Positions 53,031 to 60,700 are shown, counted from the first letter of the stretch. The stretch is DNA of 64,000 bases from CAYRSS01 sp964426945 (GCA_964426945.1 CAYRSS010000013.1:36559-100558); one strand, 5' to 3'. The notes: generated by a model not told the origin, from the letters alone. A program made the numbers and translations.

Positions 53031-53435
53031 ATGTTCGAACTTCTCGCGAAGTACGTCGGCGGCAAGGTGCTCACCGTCGTGACGGTCTTCGCCTGCGCCT
53101 GCGCGGGCTACTGGTTTTATCAGCACCCCGAACAGCTTGAGAACCTTTGGGGCGTGGTGAAGTACGTCTGCGCCTGGCTGGCGTTCGCGGCGGTCCTGCC
53201 CTGGGCGATGTTTCTCGTGACGCGCTGGGTCATCAGCCTGGAGTCCAACACCGCCGCCGGGCTGATGCTGGGCGGCTACGCGCTGGTTGATGTCATCGCA
53301 GCGCTGCTCATGACCGGCGTGCGCGGCTTGGGGACGCTGACGTGGGTGGTGCTGATTGCTGGATTTCTGGCGGCGGGGATTTACAATTTCGTGGTCTGCG
53401 AATATGTCGCGACACGTCTCGAAGACTCACGCTGA
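53031..53435 (+). CDS. Four-helix membrane protein, first gene of the ESCRT-like operon
   Basis: A 134-residue integral-membrane protein with about four hydrophobic segments (VLTVVTVFACACAGYWFY, VCAWLAFAAVLPWAMFLV, AAGLMLGGYALVDVIAALLM, LTWVVLIAGFLAAGIYNFVV). It has an acidic loop and short tails. The family is not recognised. It starts 29 bases upstream of the kinase gene and is probably the first gene of the operon to 60700. In the 250-base spacer before it a TAGAGTATAAG (52962-52972) could be a -10 region without a good -35. Confidence 0.65.
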   Translation: MFELLAKYVGGKVLTVVTVFACACAGYWFYQHPEQLENLWGVVKYVCAWLAFAAVLPWAMFLVTRWVISLESNTAAGLMLGGYALVDVIAALLMTGVRGLGTLTWVVLIAGFLAAGIYNFVVCEYVATRLEDSR

Positions 53436-53464
53436 CTCCCGTGGTGAAAGGGCGGTGAGGTTCG

Positions 53465-54568
53465 ATGTCCACGGTCGGTGAAGGCGATCGGATCAGCAAT
53501 TACATCCTCGAAGCGCGCCTGGGTACGGGCAGCTTCGGCGAGGTCTGGCGCGCCCGCCACCACGTCTTCAACGACCGCGTGGCGATCAAGATCCCGACCG
53601 ATCCGTCCTATGTGCAGAACCTGCGGCGCGAGGGCGCGGCGATCCACGGGCTCAAGCATCCCAACATCGTCCGCGCGATCGACATGGATCCGTTCGCGAC
53701 GCCGCCCTACCTCGTCATGGAGCTCGTGGAAGGCGCGTCGCTCCGCGAGGCCATCGCCGGCGCCCGCGGGGGAATGCCCGTCGCGTCGGTGGTTGCCGTG
53801 CTGCGCGGGGTGCTCCAGGCGCTGGCTGTCGCCCATCGCAGCCACGTGATTCATCGCGACATCAAGCCGGAGAACATCCTGCTTGCGCTGCCGGCGGACC
53901 GGATCGACGCCGTCACCGAGGCGCAGGTCAAGGTGACTGACTTTGGCCTCGGCCAGGTGGGCGGCGCGACGGCGCAGATGATGATGCAGAGCGGAAGCCT
54001 GCACACCGAGGAGGGGCGCAGCATCAGCGGTACGCTCGCGTACATGGCGCCAGAGCAGCGTGACGGTGCGCCGGCCACGCCGCAGGGCGATCTGTACTCC
54101 TGCGGCGTGATCCTGTTCGAGATGCTCACCGGTGAGCGGCCCCAGGGTGCCGAGATGCCCAGCGCGCTGCGCCCGGACTGTCCGCCCGCGCTCGACAGCG
54201 TCTTCCGCCAGTGCTACGCCCGCGCTGACCGGCGCTTTGCCACGGCCGAAGATATGCTGGCCGCGCTGCCGGTGATTGTCCGGCGCCCGCCGGCCCCACC
54301 GCCGGCGAAGGCTGCGCCGGTGGCCGGTGACTGGTGCGGTACGTCGCGCGAGCTGAACCGCCCGCGCGAGCAAGCGGGCCCGCGAGTGGTGCCGGGCCAG
54401 TGCCGCGACTGCGGCACCGTCTCGCTGGCGGATGACCAGTTCTGCATCGGCTGCGGCCGTCAGCTCGTGGAATCCGTGCCGCGCTGTCCGGCCTGCAAGG
54501 CGTTCGTGCACCGAAACGACAGGTTCTGCATCTTCTGCGGCAAGGACCTGCGTGTGCTGGTCGAATGA
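53465..54568 (+). CDS. Soluble Ser/Thr protein kinase with two C-terminal zinc ribbons
   Basis: A 367-residue Hanks-type kinase. The glycine-rich loop LGTGSFGEVWRA is at residues 19-30, the ATP Lys at 42 (AIK), the catalytic HRDIKPEN at 130-137, DFG at 159-161 and APEQ at 195-198, so it should be active. A Pro-rich linker (near 275-285) leads to two Cys4 zinc ribbons: CxxC at 313/316 with 327/330, and 341/344 with 355/358. There is no membrane helix or PASTA domain, unlike most bacterial kinases of this class. The next gene also ends in a zinc ribbon, suggesting shared partners. Twelve bases separate the two genes. Confidence 0.92.
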   Translation: MSTVGEGDRISNYILEARLGTGSFGEVWRARHHVFNDRVAIKIPTDPSYVQNLRREGAAIHGLKHPNIVRAIDMDPFATPPYLVMELVEGASLREAIAGARGGMPVASVVAVLRGVLQALAVAHRSHVIHRDIKPENILLALPADRIDAVTEAQVKVTDFGLGQVGGATAQMMMQSGSLHTEEGRSISGTLAYMAPEQRDGAPATPQGDLYSCGVILFEMLTGERPQGAEMPSALRPDCPPALDSVFRQCYARADRRFATAEDMLAALPVIVRRPPAPPPAKAAPVAGDWCGTSRELNRPREQAGPRVVPGQCRDCGTVSLADDQFCIGCGRQLVESVPRCPACKAFVHRNDRFCIFCGKDLRVLVE

Positions 54569-54580
54569 CGGGGGGGATCG

Positions 54581-54850
54581 ATGGCGAGCGGATCGACCGT
54601 TCTCATCGTGTGCCTGCTGGTGGCCGTGGGGGCGGCGGCGTTTGTCCTCGGCCTCCTGAGCCTGTTGTGGCGCGGCCTCGCGTGGGTCGGCGGCGGCATG
54701 CTCGCCCTCGCAGGGCTGGGGCGGTCGCGTGACGCCGGCCGGGCGCTGCGCGGCGTGGCACCCCGGCTGCGGCTGTGCCCCAACGAGAAGTGCCGTGGCA
54801 CCGAGCGGCGGGCCGCCTTGTACTGTGCCCGCTGCGGCGGAAAACTATAG
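54581..54850 (+). CDS. Small membrane protein with C-terminal zinc ribbon
   Basis: An 89-residue protein. Two closely spaced hydrophobic segments (VLIVCLLVAVGAAAFVLGLL and WVGGGMLALAGLG) form a hairpin or re-entrant anchor. The C-terminus is a Cys4 zinc ribbon (C66, C71, C82, C85; LCPNEKCRGTERR then YCARCGGKL) on the cytoplasmic side. It resembles the paired ribbons at the end of the upstream kinase and could recruit the system to the membrane. GGGGGGATCG precedes the ATG. Confidence 0.75.
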   Translation: MASGSTVLIVCLLVAVGAAAFVLGLLSLLWRGLAWVGGGMLALAGLGRSRDAGRALRGVAPRLRLCPNEKCRGTERRAALYCARCGGKL

Positions 54851-54888
54851 GCCGGCCGGTCCCGGAGGTGGGCCCGGATGGCGGGGCT

Positions 54889-56355
54889 ATGAACGAACAA
54901 GCGAGCAGACATCTTCAGCGTGAGACGGCCTTCCTCAGCGGCTGCGACGCGAATCTCGCCGCGGCGAAGGGCAAGCTGCTGCGCGGCACGCTCTGGCAGC
55001 GCACGGCCCACGACGAGGTCGACCGCGTCAAGGTCCTCATGGCCCAGAACCGCCTATTCGACCGCGAACTGCTCAAGTCTCTGCCCGCCAACCGGCGCGT
55101 CGTGCTGCACGGGTACGAACGTGCGCTGTTTTTCTGGAAGCGGCGGACCGGCGTGGCCATCGCCTCGACGCTCTCGCCCGTGGCCCACGACGTGGCCTCC
55201 GGTGGCGGCGAGGCGCCGCCCATCAGCCTGGGCGAACTGACCGACCACGTGCGGCGACTGGTCGTCGACCCGCGCGTGCCGCACGTCATCGGCGTTTGTG
55301 CGACCAGCGGATTTTCGGACGAAGTGCGCCGCGCCCGGCCGGAGATTCCCAACGTCACGCTTGTGTTGATCGAGCCTGACGACGCGGGTGGGTGGCGCGT
55401 GGCGTCGTCCAGCCCCGGAGCCGACGAGCGGATCCTCAAGCTCTTCGATCCGGAGGGCGATCGCGATAAGATCAGTCGGGCCCGGGCCACCGTCGAGGAG
55501 CTCAGTGCTGATTTGCTCACGGGCTCGCTTTCGGCCGAGGCCGTCGCCGAACGGGCCAAGCTGCCCGAGCCGCTGGTCCGCCGGGCGTTTGAAGAGCTGG
55601 CCGCCGAGGATCCCGAGCTGCGCATCAGCCGCAAGAACGGCGAGTGCCTGCTGTTCCGGGGGGCACCGGTTCGATCGAAGGAGAAGTCCATGGGCGTCAT
55701 TGACCGAATCCGCCAGATGTTCTCCGGCGAGGGAGACGACGCCGACAAGGTCAATCTCCTCGCCGAGCGCCGCGCCGCGCTGGCCAAGCGCCGCGACCGC
55801 ATGTTCGAGGACATCGCCAAGCTCGAGAAGAAGGAGGCTGAACTCGTCGAGCAGGGCAAGGCGACCGCGGCGATGGTTACGCGCCGCCGGCTCGCGGCCC
55901 AGGTCGCTCAGCTGCGCAAGGACATCGCGAGGCAGAACGCCGCGGCGTCGATGCTGAACCAGCAGATCGACATCATCAGCACCGACATCCACAACCTGAC
56001 ACTGATCCAGCAGGGCGAGGCCGCTGATCTGCCCGATACACAGGAACTGACCGAGAACGCCGTCCGCGCCGAGGAACTGCTCGAATCGCTCAAGGCGGAC
56101 AGCGAGCTGGTCAGCTCGCTGACCACCGGCATGAACGAATCGCTCACCAGCGACGAGGAGCTGGAGATTCTCAAGGAGTTCGAGGGCGGGAGCGCCGCCT
56201 CCTCGCCGCCGGCCGCCGCTCCGGCCGCCCAGCGCGCCCCCGCGCCGCCGCAGGGTCAGCGTCAAAGCGGCCCGGTGGCACGGTCCGAGGGTCAGGCCGC
56301 ACGGGAAGGCGAGCCGACCGAGCGGTCCAAGGGCGCCTCCCCCGAGGCGACGTAG
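54889..56355 (+). CDS. Winged-helix plus Snf7/PspA-like (ESCRT-III-like) protein
   Basis: A 488-residue protein in four parts. Residues 1-125 are helical and basic. Residues 129-185 look like an alpha/beta unit (VPHVIGVCATSGFSDEV, NVTLVLIEP). Residues 200-262 read as a winged helix (TVEELSADLLTGSLSAEAVA, then LVRRAFEELAAEDPELRISR). From residue 268 a region very like an ESCRT-III subunit begins: amphipathic MGVIDRIRQMFSG, a basic helical hairpin (RDRMFEDIAKLEKKEAELVE, RRRLAAQVAQLRKDIARQNA), then acidic helices (AVRAEELLESLKADSELVSS, SLTSDEELEILKEFEG) and a Pro/Ala tail. The layout of winged helix then Snf7 domain parallels CHMP7. ESCRT-III membership is inferred from the charge and helix pattern by eye; a PspA-like or unrelated coiled coil is the alternative. 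Confidence 0.65.
   Translation: MNEQASRHLQRETAFLSGCDANLAAAKGKLLRGTLWQRTAHDEVDRVKVLMAQNRLFDRELLKSLPANRRVVLHGYERALFFWKRRTGVAIASTLSPVAHDVASGGGEAPPISLGELTDHVRRLVVDPRVPHVIGVCATSGFSDEVRRARPEIPNVTLVLIEPDDAGGWRVASSSPGADERILKLFDPEGDRDKISRARATVEELSADLLTGSLSAEAVAERAKLPEPLVRRAFEELAAEDPELRISRKNGECLLFRGAPVRSKEKSMGVIDRIRQMFSGEGDDADKVNLLAERRAALAKRRDRMFEDIAKLEKKEAELVEQGKATAAMVTRRRLAAQVAQLRKDIARQNAAASMLNQQIDIISTDIHNLTLIQQGEAADLPDTQELTENAVRAEELLESLKADSELVSSLTTGMNESLTSDEELEILKEFEGGSAASSPPAAAPAAQRAPAPPQGQRQSGPVARSEGQAAREGEPTERSKGASPEAT
55678..55692 (+). promoter_or_regulatory. Internal ribosome site and ATG at the start of the Snf7-like region
   Basis: AAGGAGAAG lies four bases before an in-frame ATG at 55690. 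Translation from here would give a separate 221-residue protein beginning MGVIDRIRQMFSG, the size of a stand-alone ESCRT-III subunit. Whether it is used is unknown. Confidence 0.45.
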
Positions 56356-56442
56356 GCGGGTTCCACCGGATCCGGCCGGCGAAGCCCAGGCGCTTCGGCC
56401 CGGCGCATCGAACGCGTCATGCTGCGGAGCGCGGGAGTTTCC

Positions 56443-57045
56443 ATGGCCTTTCTCGAGTGGTTGACCAAGCGTCCCAAGCGGCTTTCCGACATGACGCGGG
56501 CCGAGCTGCGCCGCCAGGAGCTGTTGCTCGAAAAGGACCGCAACCAACTCCTCTCGCGCATCGAGAAGCTCGCCAAGGACAAGCAGGGCATCTTTGACCG
56601 CGGCGCAAAGGAGAAGGCGCCTGAGCTGCGCCGCGTTCTGGCCCAGGAGTTCGAACTCCGGACGACCGAGCAACTGATGCTCGGCCGCCAGCTCAACATC
56701 CGCAGCAAGGAGATGATGACCGTCTCGCGGCTGAGGATGTTGCGCGAGAGCGCGGATCGGGCGGGTCATGCCGGCAAGCTGGGCCTCATCAGCGAGGCTG
56801 ACATGCTGCGCCTGGGCAAACTGATCGAGTCCGACGCCGTCCGGGCCGAGGTCTACCAGGAGCGGCTCGACGAGATCCTCAGCCTCGGTGCGGAGGTCGA
56901 CGCCGGCGCTGCGGGTCTGAGCGACGCCGGCCAGACGGTGCTGGGTGTCTGGGACAAGCTCGACGCCGGTGAGATTCAGGACAAGGCCGAGGCGTTCGAC
57001 GAGGCGGACCGCCGCGTCCGCGAGCGGCACGCCGCGCAGGAATGA
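56443..57045 (+). CDS. Second ESCRT-III-like helical protein
   Basis: A 200-residue, all-helical, soluble protein. A short hydrophobic/amphipathic N-terminus (MAFLEWLTKRPKRLS) precedes a long basic helical hairpin at about residues 18-105 (LLLEKDRNQLLSRIEKLAKD, APELRRVLAQEFELRTTEQL, LGRQLNIRSKEMMTVSRLRM). Then come acidic helices at 115-150 (SEADMLRLGKLIESDAVRAE) and a C-terminal acidic helix (QDKAEAFDEADRRVRERHA). This basic-to-acidic order, size and helix layout match the ESCRT-III core. GGGAG lies six bases before the ATG. It follows the winged-helix/Snf7-like gene by 87 bases. Homology needs profile or structure search. Confidence 0.6.
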   Translation: MAFLEWLTKRPKRLSDMTRAELRRQELLLEKDRNQLLSRIEKLAKDKQGIFDRGAKEKAPELRRVLAQEFELRTTEQLMLGRQLNIRSKEMMTVSRLRMLRESADRAGHAGKLGLISEADMLRLGKLIESDAVRAEVYQERLDEILSLGAEVDAGAAGLSDAGQTVLGVWDKLDAGEIQDKAEAFDEADRRVRERHAAQE

Positions 57046-57100
57046 CGCCGGCCGCGAGAGGGCGGCCCGGCCGCGGGTTTCATGCGGGGATAAGATCGGT

Positions 57101-57709
57101 ATGGCCCTATTCAAGTCAGCCGAGGAACGGCGGATCGAACGCGACATCAAGATCCGCCAGGGCATCCGGCGGATCGAGAAGTCCATTCGCGAACAGGCCA
57201 AGTTCCAGGACGAGTTCATCCGCAACGCCCAGCACGCCCGGCGCATCGGCGACCAGGGGCAGTATGCCTTCATTCGAAACTCGCTGAAGAAAACGGCCAC
57301 CATCCGCAAGCTGCTCGAACGCCAGCTTCTCGCGGTCAAGAACGCACTGCTTATCAAGCGCCAGGCAGAGGCCTCGGCCGATTTCGCCAAGGCGATGGGT
57401 CTGATGGCCTCCGAAATCGGCAAGCTCTTCGGCGAGACCGACCTGGTCAAAACGCAGGCCGACTGGGAAAAGGCGATGATCCAGTCGCAGACCATGGAAG
57501 AGCGGATGAACATGTTCCTCGACTCGGTCGAGGACATGGCCTCGCAGGATGTTGAACTGTCCGGCTCGAAGGAAGTCGTCACCGACGACGAGATCGATCG
57601 CCTGATCGAGGCGGAAACCGAGGCCGAACATCAGCAGGAACTTGACCGGCTTGCCGGCCTGCGGGCGGAGATCGACTCGCTCAAGAAGCAGGGCGAGCGG
57701 CAGAAGTAG
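57101..57709 (+). CDS. Third ESCRT-III-like protein, with MIM1-like C-terminus
   Basis: A 202-residue helical protein that looks strikingly like a CHMP2/Vps2-type subunit. It starts MALFKSAEERRIERDIKI, with basic helices 1 and 2 to about residue 88 (QGQYAFIRNSLKKTATIRKL, LLERQLLAVKNALLIKRQAE). Residues 94-147 (DFAKAMGLMASEIGKLFGE, QSQTMEERMNMFLDSVEDMA) parallel the helix 3-4 region of CHMP2. An acidic stretch (TDDEIDRLIEAETEAE, 161-176) then leads to R183-L-A-G-L-R188, close to the MIM1 consensus R-L-x-x-L-[KR] that binds Vps4 MIT domains. The MIT-AAA gene follows 39 bases later, as expected for the partner. Confidence 0.7.
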   Translation: MALFKSAEERRIERDIKIRQGIRRIEKSIREQAKFQDEFIRNAQHARRIGDQGQYAFIRNSLKKTATIRKLLERQLLAVKNALLIKRQAEASADFAKAMGLMASEIGKLFGETDLVKTQADWEKAMIQSQTMEERMNMFLDSVEDMASQDVELSGSKEVVTDDEIDRLIEAETEAEHQQELDRLAGLRAEIDSLKKQGERQK

Positions 57710-57748
57710 TCGCGCGCGGCCCGACGTGGCAGCGGGGCAAGGGGTGGC

Positions 57749-58876
57749 ATGGCCGTTTCCTTCGATACCTTCGAGAGGCTCAAGGGCCGCGGCATCGCCG
57801 CGTACCAGAAGGGCGACTACCTCGCCGCCAAGACGTACCTGGTCGACGCGGCGCAGTGCCTCATCGAGATGGCCGAGACCGCCCGCACGCCCGAGGCACG
57901 CCGCCAGCACGAGGAACTCGCCGCCGAGTTGATCAGCCTCGCGCGCGACTGCGACGAGCAGCACCGCTCGCCTCGCCGTGCCGGCGCACGCGGCGTCCAG
58001 CGCGAGAAGGCCGAGGAGAACGGCGGGGCGGAAGCGTCCGACTGGATCGTCCGCGAAAAGCCCTCCCTCGGGTTTGACGACATCGCCGGCCTCGACGACG
58101 TGAAGCACGAGATCCGGCTGAAGATGATCTACCCCTTCACCCACCCGGAGCTGGCCCGGCGATACGGGATTGCGACGGGTGGCGGTGTGCTGCTCTACGG
58201 GCCGCCCGGCACGGGCAAGACGATGATCGCCAAGGCGATTGCCGGCGAGATCGACGCGACGTTTTTCGTTGTCAGCCCCGCGCAGATGATGAGCAAGTGG
58301 GTCGGCGAGGCGGAGCAGAACGTGCGCAAGCTGTTCGAGGCAGCCAAGGGCGAGGACCGCGCGATCATCTTCATCGACGAGATCGAGGCCCTCGTGCCCA
58401 AGCGCAAGAGCGATTCGTCCACCGTCATGCAGCGCGTAGTGCCCCAGATTCTGCAGGAACTGGAAGGGTTTGATCGCAAGTCGGATCGGGCGCTATTATT
58501 TGTGGGGGCGACCAATCGCCCCTGGATGCTGGACGAGGCGGTGATGCGTCCTGGTCGGTTCGATGCGAAGGTGTACGTCGGCCTGCCCGACGCCCCCGCG
58601 CGGATCCGCCTGCTGGAGATCTATCTCTCCGGCCGGCCGCTCGGCGCCGACGTCGACTTCGGCGAGCTGTGCGATCTGCTTGAGGGCTACAGCGGCGCCG
58701 ACATCAAGGCCATCGCCCACGAGTCTGCCGAGTGCGCGTTTCTCGAGGCGATCGGCGGGGGCGAGCCCCGCGAGATCACGCGGACTGACGTGCTGGCCGC
58801 CCGTGAGCGGATCCGCCCGTCGGTTCACCCATCGGACCTCGTCCGATTTGAGCAGTTTGCGCAGACGGGCAAATAG
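57749..58876 (+). CDS. Vps4/CdvC-like AAA ATPase with MIT-like N-terminal domain
   Basis: A 375-residue single-AAA ATPase. Residues 5-70 form a three-helix MIT/TPR-like domain (AYQKGDYLAAKTYLVDAAQC, ARRQHEELAAELISLARDC differing by one turn). A basic linker follows. The AAA core has Walker A GPPGTGKT (151-158), pore loop SKWVGE (182-187) as in Vps4, Walker B IIFIDE (206-211), sensor-1 Asn256 in GATNRP, and Arg fingers in MRPGRF (265-271). The end, ITRTDVLAARERIRPSVHP then SDLVRFEQF, matches the Vps4-type C-terminal helix pattern (RPxV, DL, EQF). The Vps4 beta domain is missing or very short, as in archaeal CdvC. It should remodel the neighbouring ESCRT-III-like filaments. AAGGGG precedes the ATG. 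Confidence 0.85.
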   Translation: MAVSFDTFERLKGRGIAAYQKGDYLAAKTYLVDAAQCLIEMAETARTPEARRQHEELAAELISLARDCDEQHRSPRRAGARGVQREKAEENGGAEASDWIVREKPSLGFDDIAGLDDVKHEIRLKMIYPFTHPELARRYGIATGGGVLLYGPPGTGKTMIAKAIAGEIDATFFVVSPAQMMSKWVGEAEQNVRKLFEAAKGEDRAIIFIDEIEALVPKRKSDSSTVMQRVVPQILQELEGFDRKSDRALLFVGATNRPWMLDEAVMRPGRFDAKVYVGLPDAPARIRLLEIYLSGRPLGADVDFGELCDLLEGYSGADIKAIAHESAECAFLEAIGGGEPREITRTDVLAARERIRPSVHPSDLVRFEQFAQTGK

Positions 58877-58942
58877 CCCCCTGCGCGCCGCGAACAACAT
58901 CAGGCAGTGGGGCGCTTGCCACCTCTGCCCGGGGAGATCGTC

Positions 58943-60700
58943 ATGACCGCCGGCCGAATCGATGTTCCGTCCCTCCTCGCGCAGCCGCAGACCGTGGCCG
59001 CGCGCGTGGCCGGGGAGGAGCTGTTCGGCCTCCTGCGGCGATCCTTCGAGCTGCCGACGAACTGGCTGGCCCTCGTCAGCCGCAGTGCCGGCCAGCGCGA
59101 AGTTGTGGCCGACGGGACCATAGCACAGGGCGACGGCGTAGATGAGGTGGTTCTCGTCCGCGCGACGCCGCTGGAACTCTCCTGGCGGGTCGCCGAGGCG
59201 ACCTCCTCCGACGGGCACGCCTGTGGTGCTTCCGCGTCGCTCTGCGTGGCGGCGATTCCCGAGGCGACCGAGTTGGCGGGCCTTGCGGAAGCGATCCTGG
59301 GCAGCCGCCGGACGGCGACGCTGGCGGACTTGGCCCGGCGGATCGAGCCGTCGGTCCGGGCGTCGCTCCGGACGCTGGCCGCCAATCGCACCGCGGCGGA
59401 TCTGGTCGACGGCCCCGCCGCAGCTACGGCGGGCCAGGCCCTCGCGGCCGGACTACTGGCGGTCTGCTTCTCGACGGGCCTGCGCCTCGACGGCGAGCCC
59501 GCGGTCTCGTTCGAATCACCCTCGCTGCGCACAGCCCAGCGCGTCACCCGCGACGCCGAGTTGGCGCGGCAGGCGCACGAAGCCGCGGTCGATCTGCAGG
59601 GGGCCATCCGACAGGCCCAGCGCGAACACGTCGACCACCTCGCCGAATTGCTTCAGCGGCTTGAGTCACTTGCGCAGGCTACGCCCACGGTATCGCTGGG
59701 CGAGCTGATCCGCAGCTTCTCCGAGCGGCAGCGCGGGCAGATCTACGAAGCCCTGTTCGCCGCCTCACCGCCCCAGTCGGCTACGCGGTGGATCGTCGTC
59801 TCCACCGGCGATGAACTCCTGTTCTTCGATCCGAAGTCTCCCGCGGCGGCGTCGCGCCGCGTCACCGTCGCCGGCTCTGTGGGGCAGGTACGCTCGGTGA
59901 CCATCTCGCGTGATGGCGACGGCGCGGTGCTGCTCCTCGGCGCGTCGACGGGCGTCTATCGCTTGCCGCTTGACGCCCAGGCGCCTGATCTGGTGCTTTC
60001 CGTTCCCGATGCACCAGCGGTTCGCGGCGGGTTCAACGCCGCCGCGGTGCATGGGGATCGGCTCCTGGCGTCCCACTCCGAGCTGGGCCTCTGGTCGTGG
60101 TGCACCCGCGGAGACGGCCGGCCGCAGGCGCTGTTCCCGTCGATCACTCGCGGGGCGCAGGCTGTGCGAGGGCTGCAGGTTCTGGACGGCTGTGCCTACG
60201 CCTCGGTTGACGACCGGGCCATGCGCTGGCGGCTTGAGGGCGACGCCGGGGCTCCCGATCGGTTCTTCGTCGGTGCCGGGGATACCATCACGGCGCTGCG
60301 GGCCACCCCGATCGGACTGTTCGCCGGCACCAGCGCCGGCGATGTGGTCCACTGGCCGGAGCTTCAGGAGGGCTATCCGGAGCGGCTCCACGGCGGCGGC
60401 CGACGGGCGGTCGAGTCGATCGCTCTGACCTCGACCGAGGGCATCCACACGCTCGTCTTCTCCGATACATCCACGGCGGCGCGGGCCTTCGTCGTGGGCG
60501 ATACGTTTTCCTGTCGCTACGAGGCGGGGGGGCAAACCATCCGCCGCGTGGCCGTGGCCGCAGACCTGCTCGTGGGGCTGAACGAACTGCGGGATCGGCT
60601 CTTCGTCTGGCCCGTGGGCCATCCGCGGCAGCCCGCCGCCATCATTCCCGTGGCGGCGGCGACCGGCCGGACGATCCAGGACGTGTGCCTCGTCGCGTGA
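58943..60700 (+). CDS. Beta-propeller protein with possible SPFH-like N-terminal region
   Basis: A 585-residue soluble protein. Residues 20-200 alternate strands and helices in the order expected of a band-7/SPFH domain (WLALVSRSAGQREVVADGT, DEVVLVRATPLELSWRVAEA, TLADLARRIEPSVRASLRTL). A charged helical coil spans 200-245 (QREHVDHLAELLQRLESL). From about 283 repeated four-strand blades follow (WIVVSTGDELLFFDP, GAVLLLGASTGVYRLPLD, GLWSWCTRGDGRPQALFP), a WD40/YVTN-like propeller without clear WD dipeptides. GGGGAG lies seven bases before the ATG. It is the last gene of the operon and may be an adaptor. The SPFH assignment is tentative. Confidence 0.6.
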   Translation: MTAGRIDVPSLLAQPQTVAARVAGEELFGLLRRSFELPTNWLALVSRSAGQREVVADGTIAQGDGVDEVVLVRATPLELSWRVAEATSSDGHACGASASLCVAAIPEATELAGLAEAILGSRRTATLADLARRIEPSVRASLRTLAANRTAADLVDGPAAATAGQALAAGLLAVCFSTGLRLDGEPAVSFESPSLRTAQRVTRDAELARQAHEAAVDLQGAIRQAQREHVDHLAELLQRLESLAQATPTVSLGELIRSFSERQRGQIYEALFAASPPQSATRWIVVSTGDELLFFDPKSPAAASRRVTVAGSVGQVRSVTISRDGDGAVLLLGASTGVYRLPLDAQAPDLVLSVPDAPAVRGGFNAAAVHGDRLLASHSELGLWSWCTRGDGRPQALFPSITRGAQAVRGLQVLDGCAYASVDDRAMRWRLEGDAGAPDRFFVGAGDTITALRATPIGLFAGTSAGDVVHWPELQEGYPERLHGGGRRAVESIALTSTEGIHTLVFSDTSTAARAFVVGDTFSCRYEAGGQTIRRVAVAADLLVGLNELRDRLFVWPVGHPRQPAAIIPVAAATGRTIQDVCLVA

